Below are positions 1-7,790 of a stretch of DNA of 8,585 nt, piece by piece. The position numbers and the translations under genes were made by a program. Every line of letters starts with the position of its first letter. Positions within the stretch are counted from its first letter, which is position 1. The notes under the pieces are model-generated. The model did not search any database and was not told the origin of the DNA. It saw only the letters and a program-made list of their open reading frames with translations. This DNA comes from Candidatus Pelagibacter sp. (GTDB lineage Bacteria; Pseudomonadota; Alphaproteobacteria; Pelagibacterales; Pelagibacteraceae). The stretch spans positions 1 through 8,585 of the forward strand of contig JAOHFB010000026.1 in NCBI GenBank assembly GCA_028097785.1. The letters are read 5' to 3'.

Positions 1-1025
1 ATCCATTTACAACATCTATTAAATTAGAACAAACACTCTTAGATTATGGAAGAGATTTAACTCTTGAAAAAAATATTACTGCATTAGATTTAGCAAAAGC
101 AAGATTGATTAAAAAAGAACAAGATGTTCTTCATAGCGCAATTGATGCTTACACAAACCTAATCTTAGCCAGAGAAAAACAAGATATAAATAGAAAGAAT
201 TTAAATCTCTTAAGAAGACAAGTTGAAAATGATAAAATCCGAAGAGATCGTGGACAAATTACCAATACTGATTTAGCACAATCAGAGTCTTCATTAGCAG
301 GCGCTCAAGCACAATTTACTCAAGCAAGAAGTGATTTGTTAATTGCAAAACTAACTTATGAAAATATTATTGGAAAAATAGCTGATTCTAATCAATTAAA
401 GAAAAATTCAAACTCAATTGTTAATATTCCAAATTCTTTAAGTGATGCAATTAATTTATCAAAACAAAATAATCCAGACATTAAAATTGCAAAATTTGAT
501 TTAGACCAATCTGAAAAAGATGTAGCTATTTCACAGTCAGATTTAAAACCATCTGCCTCATTATCTTTAGAGAGATCTTATTCAGATGATTTAAGTTCTA
601 CAATTGATCAAAGAGAAAAAGATATATTAAAAGCAACTGTGAGTTGGCCTTTCTTTACAGGTGGAAAAACACAATCAAAAATTAACAAACAATCTAATTT
701 AACTACTCGAAAAAGATTATTATTAGATCATGTAGTTAGAACTAATGAAACAAATGTTGCAAGTGCATGGTCAAGTTTAGAGTCTTCAAAAAGTTTTTTA
801 AATTCTGTAAAAGTACAAGTAAGAGCAGCCCAAATAGCAAATGAAGGAATTGCTGCTGAATATGAAAGAGGATCAAGAACAACACTTGACGTGATCCAGT
901 CAAATTCTCTATTGCTTTCTGCACAATTATCTCAAGTAAATTCTGAGAGAAATTATCTTATGGCTCAATACAATTTGCTAAAAGCAGTTGGGCTTCTAAA
1001 CAGCCAGTACCTAAAACTTAAGTAA
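1..1025 (+). CDS. tolC: TolC-family outer-membrane efflux protein, 5'-truncated by window edge
   Basis: This frame is open from base 3 with no stop until TAA at 1023-1025, giving 340 visible codons. An apparent TTG start at 105 is only an internal Leu codon, because coding sequence continues unbroken upstream of it to the edge. The visible part resembles the two OEP repeats of the TolC family: long heptad-like helices rich in Q, S, A and N, a 'RDRGQITNTDLAQSES' stretch ending the first helical pair, a 'SWPFFTGG' beta-strand segment, and a second repeat with 'YERGSRTTLDVIQ', a typical TolC-family signature. Such proteins trimerise to form the outer-membrane and periplasmic exit duct of type I secretion or RND efflux systems. 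The signal peptide and first strands lie outside the window. The gene ends 107 bp before recA and no inner-membrane partner is visible, so the exported substrate cannot be inferred. The family call is firm; assignment to tolC itself rather than another OEP paralogue is less certain. Confidence 0.88.
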   Translation, partial: PFTTSIKLEQTLLDYGRDLTLEKNITALDLAKARLIKKEQDVLHSAIDAYTNLILAREKQDINRKNLNLLRRQVENDKIRRDRGQITNTDLAQSESSLAGAQAQFTQARSDLLIAKLTYENIIGKIADSNQLKKNSNSIVNIPNSLSDAINLSKQNNPDIKIAKFDLDQSEKDVAISQSDLKPSASLSLERSYSDDLSSTIDQREKDILKATVSWPFFTGGKTQSKINKQSNLTTRKRLLLDHVVRTNETNVASAWSSLESSKSFLNSVKVQVRAAQIANEGIAAEYERGSRTTLDVIQSNSLLLSAQLSQVNSERNYLMAQYNLLKAVGLLNSQYLKLK

Positions 1026-1058
1026 TTATTTGTTTTTTTAGCCCTAAAAATTAATATA

Positions 1059-1097
1059 TTGCTAATGAGAACAAAATGTGTACATTTATTTTATGAT
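1059..1097 (+). promoter_or_regulatory. candidate recA promoter with SOS-box-like direct repeat
   Basis: The 107-bp spacer before recA contains TTGCTA (1059-1064), a possible -35, followed after 16 bp by TACATT (1081-1086), and a second possible -10, TATGAT (1092-1097), one mismatch from consensus. Between them lies GAAC-N7-GTAC (1069-1083). The known alphaproteobacterial LexA box is the direct repeat GTTC-N7-GTTC, which reads GAAC-N7-GAAC on the other strand, so this site has one mismatch. Such short motifs arise easily by chance in AT-rich DNA. Whether the organism has LexA is not visible here. Confidence 0.25.
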
Positions 1098-1120
1098 TCG
1101 AGAGTTAAAAAAATTAAAAA

Positions 1121-1126
1121 AAGAGG
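1121..1126 (+). promoter_or_regulatory. Shine-Dalgarno site deciding the recA start
   Basis: AAGAGG lies six bases upstream of the ATG at 1133. It is the clearest ribosome binding site in the window. It supports that start over the in-frame ATG at 1181, which corresponds to the usual RecA N-terminus but lacks a comparable site. Confidence 0.6.
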
Positions 1127-1132
1127 CTAAAA

Positions 1133-2284
1133 ATGACGAAAAGTAACCTAAAAGTAGTTAAATCTACTAAAGATCAAGAAATGGATATTAAAGAAAAGAA
1201 CAAAGCGCTAGATGCAGCAATAGCTCAAATTACCGATAATTTTGGAAAAGGTTCAGTAATGAAGCTTGGACAAAGAAGAGCAATGGATATTGAGTCCATT
1301 TCTACAGGTTCTTTAAGTCTTGATTTAGCATTAGGAATAGGTGGATTGCCTAAAGGAAGAATTGTTGAAGTTTATGGACCAGAATCTTCAGGAAAAACAA
1401 CATTAGCATTACAAGTTGTTGCTGAAGCTCAAAAAGCTGGTGGAATTTGTGCATTTGTGGATGCTGAGCATGCATTAGATCCAGTTTATGCAAAAAAATT
1501 AGGTGTAAATACTGAAGAATTATTAATTTCTCAACCAGATGCAGGTGAGCAAGCTTTAGAAATAGCTGATACTCTTGTTAAATCAGGATCAATATCAGTT
1601 ATTGTAATTGACTCAGTTGCAGCTTTAACTCCAAAAGCTGAAATCGAAGGTGAGATGGGAGATCATCACGTTGGTCTTCAGTCTAGATTAATGAGTCAGG
1701 CTCTAAGAAAACTAACAAGTTCAATTTCAAATACAAATACAATGATGATTTTCATTAACCAAATTAGAATGAAAATTGGAGTTATGTTTGGAAGCCCTGA
1801 AACAACATCAGGTGGAAATGCATTAAAATTCTACTCTTCAGTTAGAATGGATATTAGAAGAATTGGTGCAATTAAAGATAAGGATGAAATTATTGGAAAC
1901 TCAACAAGAGTTAAGGTAGTTAAAAATAAAGTAGCACCACCATTTAAAGTTGTTGAATTTGACTTAATGTATGGAAAAGGGATCAGTAAAATGGGAGAGC
2001 TCGTTGATCTAGGTTCTAAAGCAGACATTATTGAAAAATCAGGAGCTTGGTATGCTTATAAGGGTGAAAAAATAGGTCAAGGTAGAGAAAATGCCAAAAC
2101 TTATCTTGCTCAAAATCCTAAAGTAGCTGCTGAAATAGAATTAGCTATTAGAGAAAAAGCTGGTGTAATTCAAAAAAAGATTGAAGGAAATCCTCTAGAT
2201 CCTGAAAAAGCTGCAAAAGATCAAATAGAAGACCCAAAAGCAGAAAAGAAAGAGGAAGAAGTAGTTCCTGCTAAAAAAAATTAG
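1133..2284 (+). CDS. recA: Recombinase RecA
   Basis: RecA is the DNA-dependent ATPase that forms filaments on single-stranded DNA, catalyses strand exchange and, where LexA exists, triggers its self-cleavage. The 383-residue product aligns with E. coli RecA by eye almost throughout, with a constant 16-residue offset. Walker A is GPESSGKT at 82-89, the catalytic Glu is E112 in 'DAEHALDP', Walker B is VIVIDS at 156-161, loop L1 lies near 'GDHHVGLQ' (176-183), the ATP-sensing Gln is Q210 in '[10 protein letters not shown]', and loop L2 is around 216-233 ('[13 protein letters not shown]'). It is about 30 residues longer than E. coli RecA (353). About 16 of these are a Lys-rich N-terminal extension, chosen because of the AAGAGG site, and the rest is a longer charged tail. 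That tail (about 356-383) mixes nine acidic and seven basic residues and ends in KKN, unlike the strongly acidic E. coli tail. No intein or frameshift is seen. A terminator follows directly, so it is probably transcribed alone. Confidence 0.99.
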   Translation: MTKSNLKVVKSTKDQEMDIKEKNKALDAAIAQITDNFGKGSVMKLGQRRAMDIESISTGSLSLDLALGIGGLPKGRIVEVYGPESSGKTTLALQVVAEAQKAGGICAFVDAEHALDPVYAKKLGVNTEELLISQPDAGEQALEIADTLVKSGSISVIVIDSVAALTPKAEIEGEMGDHHVGLQSRLMSQALRKLTSSISNTNTMMIFINQIRMKIGVMFGSPETTSGGNALKFYSSVRMDIRRIGAIKDKDEIIGNSTRVKVVKNKVAPPFKVVEFDLMYGKGISKMGELVDLGSKADIIEKSGAWYAYKGEKIGQGRENAKTYLAQNPKVAAEIELAIREKAGVIQKKIEGNPLDPEKAAKDQIEDPKAEKKEEEVVPAKKN

Positions 2285-2307
2285 TTAAAAGGTCATCTTT
2301 AATTATT

Positions 2308-2336
2308 AAAAGGCGCTTATATTAAGCGCCTTTTTT
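2308..2336 (+). terminator. Rho-independent terminator of recA
   Basis: GGCGCTT (2312-2318) pairs perfectly with AAGCGCC (2324-2330) around a 5-base ATATT loop. The stem extends by four A-T pairs (2308-2311 with 2331-2334), and the transcript ends in six U's (2331-2336). It starts 23 bp after the recA stop and is the only GC-rich hairpin with a U tract in the window. It separates recA from alaS transcriptionally. Confidence 0.93.
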
Positions 2337-2350
2337 CCCTTACTGTTATC

Positions 2351-2378
2351 TAGACATAAAATAAAAAAGCTGTATTTT
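2351..2378 (+). promoter_or_regulatory. candidate alaS promoter close to the start codon
   Basis: TAGACA (2351-2356, one mismatch from TTGACA) is followed after 16 bp by TATTTT (2373-2378, two mismatches from TATAAT). Because the recA terminator lies upstream, alaS needs its own promoter within the 48 bp after it. If this is that promoter, transcription would begin at about 2384-2386, at or next to the ATG at 2385. This is a consensus match by eye only, in an AT-rich spacer. Confidence 0.35.
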
Positions 2379-2384
2379 AAAAAT

Positions 2385-5051
2385 ATGGCTGACAAATCTT
2401 TAAATGAAATTCGAAATACATTCTTAAAATATTTTGAAAAGAATGATCATAAGATTGTAGAGTCTAGTAATTTAGTTCCAAACAACGATCCAACCTTAAT
2501 GTTTGCAAATTCAGGGATGGTTCAGTTTAAAAATGTATTTACTGGTTTAGAGAAAAGAGATTATCAAAGAGCAACTACCTCACAAAAGTGTGTACGAGCA
2601 GGTGGAAAGCATAATGATTTAGAGAATGTTGGATACACACCAAGGCACCACACATTTTTTGAAATGTTGGGAAATTTTTCATTTGGAGATTATTTTAAAG
2701 AACAAGCAATCCATTATGCATGGAATTTAATCACTAAAGATTTTGGTATAGATAAAAATAGACTTTATGTAACAGTTTTTCATGAAGATGACGAAGCCTT
2801 CAATTTTTGGAAGAAAATAGCAGGTTTTAGTGATGATAGGATTATTCGAATAGCAACATCTGATAATTTTTGGTCCATGGGAGAGACAGGTCCATGTGGG
2901 CCATGCTCTGAAATCTTTTATGATCATGGAGATCAACTAGAGGGAGGATTACCAGGCACTAAAGATGAAGATGGAAATCGTTTTATTGAAATATGGAACT
3001 TAGTCTTCATGCAATTCGAACAAGTTTCTAAAGATAAAAGAATAGATCTTCCAAAACCATCTGTTGATACTGGAATGGGTCTTGAGAGAATTGCAGCACT
3101 CCTCCAAGGCACACATGATAATTATGAAACAGATCATTTTAAAAAAATAATTAGTTCAGCTTCAGACATTATTAAGATTAAACAAGACCAAACTAATCAA
3201 TCAAGCTTTAGAGTTATTGCAGACCACTTAAGAGCTAGCGTGTTTTTAATTGCTGAAGGGGTTTTACCTTCTAATGAAGGAAGAGGATATGTTCTTAGAA
3301 GAATTATGAGAAGAGGAATGAGACATTCTCATTTACTTGGATCTAAGGATCCAGTTTTTTTCAATTTGTTTGATACACTTAAAAATGAAATGTCAGGAAA
3401 TTATCCTGAACTAGTTAGAGCAGAGTCTTTAATTAAAGAAACTCTAAGAATGGAAGAAGAAAAGTTTTTAGTTCTTTTAGATCGAGGAATAAAAATTCTA
3501 AATGATGAAATTTCAAAAATAGATAAAGTTCTTCCTGGCGAAGTAGCATTTAAATTATATGACACGTATGGATTCCCATTAGATCTTACTGAAGATATTT
3601 TAAGAAATAAATCAATGTCCATTGATACAGAAAAATTTCAATCGTTGATGAAAGAAAGTAAAGAGCTTGCTAAAAAGAATTGGAAAGGTTCTGGGGATGC
3701 TGCGGTTGAAGATATTTGGTTTGGAATAAAAGACAAATTAGGTGCTACAGAATTTTTAGGTTATGAAAGTAATCAAGCAGAAGGGGTAGTTTTGTCACTT
3801 TTATCAAACAATAAAGAAGTAAAGGAATTAAAAGAAAACGATGAAGGTATGATTATTGTTAATCAGACACCTTTTTATGGGGGGTCAGGTGGTCAAGTAG
3901 GGGACACAGGTGAAATTATTGTAAATGATTTTAAATTTGAAGTAACCGATGTTCAAAAAAAATTAGGTGATTTATTTGTTCATTATGGAAAAGTAATTAG
4001 TGGATCAATAAAGGTGAATGATAACGTTGAACTTAAAATTGATATTAAAAGAAGAGATGACACTAGAGCATATCATTCCGCAACTCATTTACTTCACGAG
4101 TCTTTAAGAAGAGTTTTAGGAGATCATGTAACTCAAAAAGGTTCTTTAGTGGAGCCAAGTCGATTAAGATTTGATTTCAGCCACATGAAACCAATTCCAA
4201 CGGAAGAAATCGATAAAATAGAAAATTTTGTTAACACAATGGTTTCTAAAAAATCAGATGTGAAGACACGTTTGATGACACCAGATGAGGCGGTTGAAAA
4301 TGGTGCTTTGGCTTTGTTTGGAGAAAAATATGGTGATGAAGTTAGAGTTTTATCAATGGGAGAGGATGGAGATAAGTATTTTTCAACTGAACTTTGTGGG
4401 GGTACTCATGTTAAAAATACAGGTGATATCGGAAAATTTAAGATAATTAGCCAATCCTCAATTGCTGCAGGGGTGAGAAGAATTGAAGCTTTAAGAGATA
4501 AACAATTAGAGGATTATTTAAATAATAAAGAGAAATTATCTAATCTTTCATCAGAAAAAGATAATGAGCTTATTAAAGAATTAAGTGAGCAAATTATTAA
4601 ATTAGGTGGAACACCAAATTTAGATCAATCAGATCAAAAAACATTAATTAAGAATTTATCAAAACAGTTAGAGACAATCTCAGTTAATTCAATTTTGGAA
4701 GATAAATCAAAAAATATTATTAAAGATGAAGAGATTAATGGAGTTAAACTTAGACTTCAAAAAGTTGATGGATTACCACCAAAAGAATTAAGAAAGCTTG
4801 TCGATAAAGGTAAAAAAGAATTAGGTGATGGAATTGTAATAGTGTTTGCAAGTAAAGAAGAAAAAGTTGGCATTGCAGTGGGTGTTACAGATAGTTTAAC
4901 CGAAAAGTTTGATGCTGTTAAATTTGTTAAAGTAGGATCAGAAATCATTGGAGGTCAAGGTGGCGGGGGTAGAAAAGATTTTGCCCAAGCTGGTGGCCAA
5001 GATCAGTCTAAAATTGATCAAGCTTTTGAAAAACTTAAAATTTTAATTTAA
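2385..5051 (+). CDS. alaS: Alanyl-tRNA synthetase
   Basis: This enzyme charges tRNA-Ala with alanine in the cytoplasm and hydrolyses mischarged Ser- and Gly-tRNA-Ala. At 888 residues it is close to E. coli AlaRS (876) and appears complete. The class II catalytic core fills roughly 1-240: motif 1 region '[19 protein letters not shown]' (27-45), motif 2 with '[20 protein letters not shown]' (62-81) and '[19 protein letters not shown]' (87-105), and motif 3 '[13 protein letters not shown]' (230-242). The tRNA-recognition region includes '[14 protein letters not shown]' (297-310). The editing domain has its full zinc site: H564 and H568 in 'HSATHLLH', and C671 and H675 in 'CGGTH'. The C-Ala domain ends with a Gly-rich '[16 protein letters not shown]' (856-871). 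No Shine-Dalgarno site precedes the ATG, whose upstream bases are almost all A and T. The start is supported because the N-terminus matches the E. coli protein. The 3' end overlaps icd by 9 bp on the opposite strand. Confidence 0.98.
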   Translation: MADKSLNEIRNTFLKYFEKNDHKIVESSNLVPNNDPTLMFANSGMVQFKNVFTGLEKRDYQRATTSQKCVRAGGKHNDLENVGYTPRHHTFFEMLGNFSFGDYFKEQAIHYAWNLITKDFGIDKNRLYVTVFHEDDEAFNFWKKIAGFSDDRIIRIATSDNFWSMGETGPCGPCSEIFYDHGDQLEGGLPGTKDEDGNRFIEIWNLVFMQFEQVSKDKRIDLPKPSVDTGMGLERIAALLQGTHDNYETDHFKKIISSASDIIKIKQDQTNQSSFRVIADHLRASVFLIAEGVLPSNEGRGYVLRRIMRRGMRHSHLLGSKDPVFFNLFDTLKNEMSGNYPELVRAESLIKETLRMEEEKFLVLLDRGIKILNDEISKIDKVLPGEVAFKLYDTYGFPLDLTEDILRNKSMSIDTEKFQSLMKESKELAKKNWKGSGDAAVEDIWFGIKDKLGATEFLGYESNQAEGVVLSLLSNNKEVKELKENDEGMIIVNQTPFYGGSGGQVGDTGEIIVNDFKFEVTDVQKKLGDLFVHYGKVISGSIKVNDNVELKIDIKRRDDTRAYHSATHLLHESLRRVLGDHVTQKGSLVEPSRLRFDFSHMKPIPTEEIDKIENFVNTMVSKKSDVKTRLMTPDEAVENGALALFGEKYGDEVRVLSMGEDGDKYFSTELCGGTHVKNTGDIGKFKIISQSSIAAGVRRIEALRDKQLEDYLNNKEKLSNLSSEKDNELIKELSEQIIKLGGTPNLDQSDQKTLIKNLSKQLETISVNSILEDKSKNIIKDEEINGVKLRLQKVDGLPPKELRKLVDKGKKELGDGIVIVFASKEEKVGIAVGVTDSLTEKFDAVKFVKVGSEIIGGQGGGGRKDFAQAGGQDQSKIDQAFEKLKILI

Positions 5052-6257
5052 TTTCTTTTTAAGATTACCATCAATTTCATCTAAGAATTGATTGGTAGTT
5101 AAATACTTGCTTGATGGACCAATTAGAATAGCTAAATCTTTAGTCATTGCACCATTTTCAACACATTCGATGCAAACTTTTTCAAGTGTATTTGCAAATT
5201 CAATTAGTTCATTATTACTATCTAATTTTCCTCTGTGGGCCAATCCTCTTGTCCAAGCAAAAATAGAAGCGATAGGGTTAGTTGAAGTTTCTTTTCCTTG
5301 CTGATGCATTCTGTAATGTCTTGTAACCGTTCCATGAGCAGCTTCAGCTTCCATCACTTTTCCATCTGGTGTTAATAATGTACTTGTCATTAAACCTAAT
5401 GATCCATAACCTTGTGCCATGGTATCGGATTGAACATCACCATCATAATTCTTACATGCCCAAATATATTTTCCACTCCATTTCATTGCACATGCAACCA
5501 TGTCATCAATTAATCTGTGTTCATAAGTTAAGTTATTTTCATCAAAATCTTTCTTGTACTCTTTTTCAAAAATTTCTTGGAAAATGTCTTTAAATCTACC
5601 ATCGTATTGTTTTAAAATTGTATTTTTTGTTGACATATAGACAGGCCATTTCTTCATTAGACCATAACTAAAACAAGATCTTGCAAAGTCTTCAATGGAT
5701 TTATCTAAATTGTACATTGAAAGTGCTACTCCTGGACCTGTAAAATTAAATACTTCATATTTTATTTCATCTTTTCCGTCTTCAGATGTCCACTTAACTT
5801 CCATTTTTCCTTTACCGGGCACTTTAAAATCTGTTGCTCTATATTGATCTCCAAAGGCATGTCTTCCAATCACTACTGGATCAGTCCATGAAGGAACAAG
5901 TTTTGGAATATTTTTACATATTATTGGCTCTCTGAAAACAGTACCTCCTATGATGTTTCTTATTGTTCCATTAGGAGATCTCCACATTTTCTTTAAATCA
6001 AATTCTTCAACACGAGCTTCATCCGGAGTAATCGTTGCACATTTAATTCCAACACCGATTTTTTTAATTGCGTTTGCAGAGTCTATAGTGATTTGATCGT
6101 CTGTATTATCTCTACTTTTCATTCCTAAGTCGTAATATTCAATACCTAGATCTAGATAGGGAAGTATTAACTTGCTCTTGATAAATTCCCATATAATACG
6201 AGTCATTTCATCACCGTCTAACTCAACAACCGGGTTATTTACCTTGATTTTACTCAT
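5043..6257 (-). CDS. icd: NADP-dependent isocitrate dehydrogenase, homodimeric eukaryote-like type
   Basis: This enzyme oxidatively decarboxylates isocitrate to 2-oxoglutarate with NADP in the TCA cycle, supplying NADPH and the carbon skeleton for ammonia assimilation. The 404-residue product aligns with human IDH1 with at most one residue offset, so it belongs to the subfamily common in alphaproteobacteria and eukaryotes, not the E. coli type. Substrate-binding residues are present: 'SPNGTIRN' (94-101) with R100, R109 in 'GGTVFRE', and R132 and Y139 in '[14 protein letters not shown]'. K211 in 'STKNTILK' and metal ligands D251/D252, D274 and D278 ('LIDDM', 'YDGDVQSD') are intact. 'HGTVTRHYR' (308-316) is the NADP-specificity segment, with R313 and H314. 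The ATG at 6257 gives an N-terminus ('[16 protein letters not shown]') matching the family. The ribosome binding site is weak. It is a single-gene unit, convergent with alaS and divergent from psd. Confidence 0.98.
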   Translation of the reverse strand: MSKIKVNNPVVELDGDEMTRIIWEFIKSKLILPYLDLGIEYYDLGMKSRDNTDDQITIDSANAIKKIGVGIKCATITPDEARVEEFDLKKMWRSPNGTIRNIIGGTVFREPIICKNIPKLVPSWTDPVVIGRHAFGDQYRATDFKVPGKGKMEVKWTSEDGKDEIKYEVFNFTGPGVALSMYNLDKSIEDFARSCFSYGLMKKWPVYMSTKNTILKQYDGRFKDIFQEIFEKEYKKDFDENNLTYEHRLIDDMVACAMKWSGKYIWACKNYDGDVQSDTMAQGYGSLGLMTSTLLTPDGKVMEAEAAHGTVTRHYRMHQQGKETSTNPIASIFAWTRGLAHRGKLDSNNELIEFANTLEKVCIECVENGAMTKDLAILIGPSSKYLTTNQFLDEIDGNLKKKLN

Positions 6258-6293
6258 TTAAATAAATTTATCTTATTAATTGAATTTGACTGG

Positions 6294-6323
6294 TTTATAT
6301 ACATATTAATCAAAAATTAGCAA
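6294..6323 (-). promoter_or_regulatory. candidate icd promoter in the divergent spacer
   Basis: Read on the minus strand, TTGCTA (6323-6318) is followed after 18 bp by TATAAA (6299-6294), one mismatch from the -10 consensus. This would give a leader of about 30 bases before the icd ATG at 6257. On the plus strand the same spacer has TTGAAT (6280-6285) and TTGACT (6286-6291) as possible -35 boxes for psd, but no convincing -10 at standard spacing: TATTAA at 6304-6309 is 18 bp from the former. The psd promoter therefore remains unplaced. Confidence 0.3.
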
Positions 6324-6333
6324 ATAGAAGAAT

Positions 6334-6981
6334 ATGTTTAGCAAGATATTTCCACCGATACATACAGAAGGCTATAAATTTTTAGTCATAGCAGGATTTA
6401 TAACTCTTGTTTTATTATTCATAAGTGGTTTTTTAGGAACGATTGGTTTGTTATTAACTGTTTGGGTTTACTATTTTTTTAGAGATCCAGAACGAGTTAT
6501 AATTGAAGATGATAATTATTTAGTTAGCCCTGCAGATGGTGAAGTAATAAAAGTTGAAGACGTAGATGGACCAAAAGAAGTTGGTTTGGAGAATAAAAAA
6601 TTCAAAAAAATAAGTATATTCATGAATGTGTTTGATTGTCATGTTAATAGAACACCGTGCTCTGGAAAAGTAGAGGAAATATTATATAAGCCTGGAAAAT
6701 TTTTCAATGCATCATTAGATAAAGCAAGTGAAGACAATGAAAGAAATTACTACAAATTAAAAGACAAACATGGAAATGATATAATTGTAGTTCAAATAGC
6801 AGGACTTATTGCGAGAAGGATTGTTTGTGAAACAGATAATGGTCAAGAACTTAACCAAGGGGATAGAATCGGTATGATTAGATTTGGAAGTCGTGCAGAT
6901 GTTTACTATGAAAATTATGAACCATTAGTGAAAGTTGGGCAAAAAACTATTTCTGGTGAGACCTTATTGGCTAAAAAATAA
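6334..6981 (+). CDS. psd: Phosphatidylserine decarboxylase, short membrane-anchored form
   Basis: Psd converts phosphatidylserine to phosphatidylethanolamine at the inner membrane using a pyruvoyl group made by self-cleavage. The 215-residue product is the short type found in many alphaproteobacteria, compared with about 320 residues in E. coli. A hydrophobic segment at about 16-48 is long enough for a membrane hairpin or one to two helices. It is followed by 'FFRDPER' (48-54), 'SPADGEV' with the likely charge-relay Asp D68 (65-71), and 'FDCHVNRTPCSGKVE' (100-114) with H103. The self-cleavage site is the Gly-Ser in 'RFGSRADVY' (183-191), expected to cut between G185 and S186 so that S186 becomes the pyruvoyl of a short alpha chain. 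A weak AGAAG (6326-6330) is only three bases from the ATG. The pssA start lies two bases after its stop, so the two are almost certainly co-transcribed and act in sequence. Confidence 0.95.
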   Translation: MFSKIFPPIHTEGYKFLVIAGFITLVLLFISGFLGTIGLLLTVWVYYFFRDPERVIIEDDNYLVSPADGEVIKVEDVDGPKEVGLENKKFKKISIFMNVFDCHVNRTPCSGKVEEILYKPGKFFNASLDKASEDNERNYYKLKDKHGNDIIVVQIAGLIARRIVCETDNGQELNQGDRIGMIRFGSRADVYYENYEPLVKVGQKTISGETLLAKK

Positions 6982-6983
6982 AA

Positions 6984-7790
6984 ATGGAACAACCAAAAAA
7001 TAATTTAAAGATTATATCAGATAAAAAAAATACTAGGGTAATCTTGCCTAATATGCTTACTTTAATTGGAGTTTGTATAGGTTTAACCTCAATTAGATTT
7101 GCACTAGATGAGAAATTTGAATTTGCAATTATAGCAATAATTTTTGCAGCTTTATTTGATTGGCTAGATGGAAGAATTGCAAGACTAATTAAAGGAACTT
7201 CAGAAGTTGGAAAAGAATTAGACTCTCTAGCAGATGTGATAAGTTTTGGTGTAGCACCAGCATTTATAATGTATTTTTGGAAGCTAAATGAATTAGGAAG
7301 ATTCGGTTGGTTATTATGTTTAATTTATGTAAGTTGTGTGGCATTAAGATTGGCAAGGTTCAATGTTAATTCAAATCAAGAATCATCATGGAGAGATAAT
7401 TTTTTTGAAGGTGTTCCGTCACCAGCAGGAGGAATTTTAGTTCTAACACCCTTAATTGTGAGTGTTACAAGTTTTGATTATATAACTCTTAATTACGATT
7501 TCATTGTGCCGGCTTGTTTCATAGTAATCTCTCTACTATTAATAAGCAAGTTTCCTAGCTATTCATTTAAAAAAATAATTGTTCAAAGAAAAGCAACTAT
7601 TTTTTTATTATTTGGTATTGTCTTATTTTTAGGATTACTTTTAATTTATCCCTTTAATGTAATATCGATAAGCTCAATTATATATCTGCTAATGTTGCCC
7701 ATTAGTTTTTTTCATTATCAAAAACTAAAAAAACAGTATGCAGATAACAACTTAGTTGATGATGATGATGATTTAGAAGACGTGTTGTAA
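6984..7790 (+). CDS. pssA: CDP-diacylglycerol-serine O-phosphatidyltransferase
   Basis: PssA transfers a phosphatidyl group from CDP-diacylglycerol to L-serine, making the phosphatidylserine consumed by the product of the upstream psd. The 268-residue integral membrane protein contains the full CDP-alcohol phosphotransferase signature D-x2-DG-x2-AR-x8-G-x3-D-x3-D at 59-84: D59, D62, G63, A66, R67, G76, D80 and D84. The start of 'LPNMLTLIGVCIGLTSIRFA' (21-40) is the usual first helix of this family, and further hydrophobic segments lie at about 46-60, 85-120, 150-190 and 206-245. Serine rather than glycerol specificity is inferred from family resemblance ('SLADVISFGVAP', 'LRLARFN', 'FEGVPSPAGG') and the psd neighbour. 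The C-terminus is a hydrophilic tail with five consecutive Asp (259-263) followed by 'LEDVL'. No Shine-Dalgarno site is seen before the ATG, so translation probably depends on coupling to psd. Confidence 0.95.
   Translation: MEQPKNNLKIISDKKNTRVILPNMLTLIGVCIGLTSIRFALDEKFEFAIIAIIFAALFDWLDGRIARLIKGTSEVGKELDSLADVISFGVAPAFIMYFWKLNELGRFGWLLCLIYVSCVALRLARFNVNSNQESSWRDNFFEGVPSPAGGILVLTPLIVSVTSFDYITLNYDFIVPACFIVISLLLISKFPSYSFKKIIVQRKATIFLLFGIVLFLGLLLIYPFNVISISSIIYLLMLPISFFHYQKLKKQYADNNLVDDDDDLEDVL
7758..7772 (+). repeat. (GAT)5 trinucleotide run inside pssA
   Basis: Five in-frame GAT codons in a row encode D259-D263 in the cytosolic-looking tail of PssA. Copy-number change here would keep the reading frame and alter only the length of the acidic stretch. 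Confidence 0.85.

Noticed and set aside
742..924. Open frame on the minus strand inside the TolC-family gene
   Set aside because: It lies wholly antisense to a confident coding region, encodes a low-complexity Leu/Gln/Phe-rich peptide and has no recognisable domain.
1035..1050. TTTTTA-GCCC-TAAAAA hairpin after the TolC-family gene
   Set aside because: The stem is six A-T pairs only, with no U tract after it, so it is too weak to call a terminator. Read-through from this gene into recA cannot be excluded.
1026..1132. Possible small RNA, riboswitch or tRNA in the largest spacer
   Set aside because: No cloverleaf, conserved aptamer core or GC-rich paired structure is visible; only promoter-like sequence and a ribosome binding site were found.
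1181..1183. Alternative recA start at the internal ATG
   Set aside because: It matches the usual RecA N-terminus, but AAGAGG is ideally placed for the ATG at 1133, so the longer form is preferred.
1831..2028. Open frame on the minus strand inside recA
   Set aside because: It is a shadow of the conserved RecA core, with no ribosome binding site or family resemblance.
2727..4948. Three minus-strand open frames opposite alaS (2727-2936, 3401-3622, 4757-4948)
   Set aside because: All lie in conserved AlaRS sequence and read as complement artefacts without domains.
5092..5593. Two plus-strand open frames (5092-5304 and 5369-5593) opposite icd
   Set aside because: Both are antisense to strongly conserved icd sequence. 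The His/Cys-rich second peptide looks odd but is explained by complementing icd codons.
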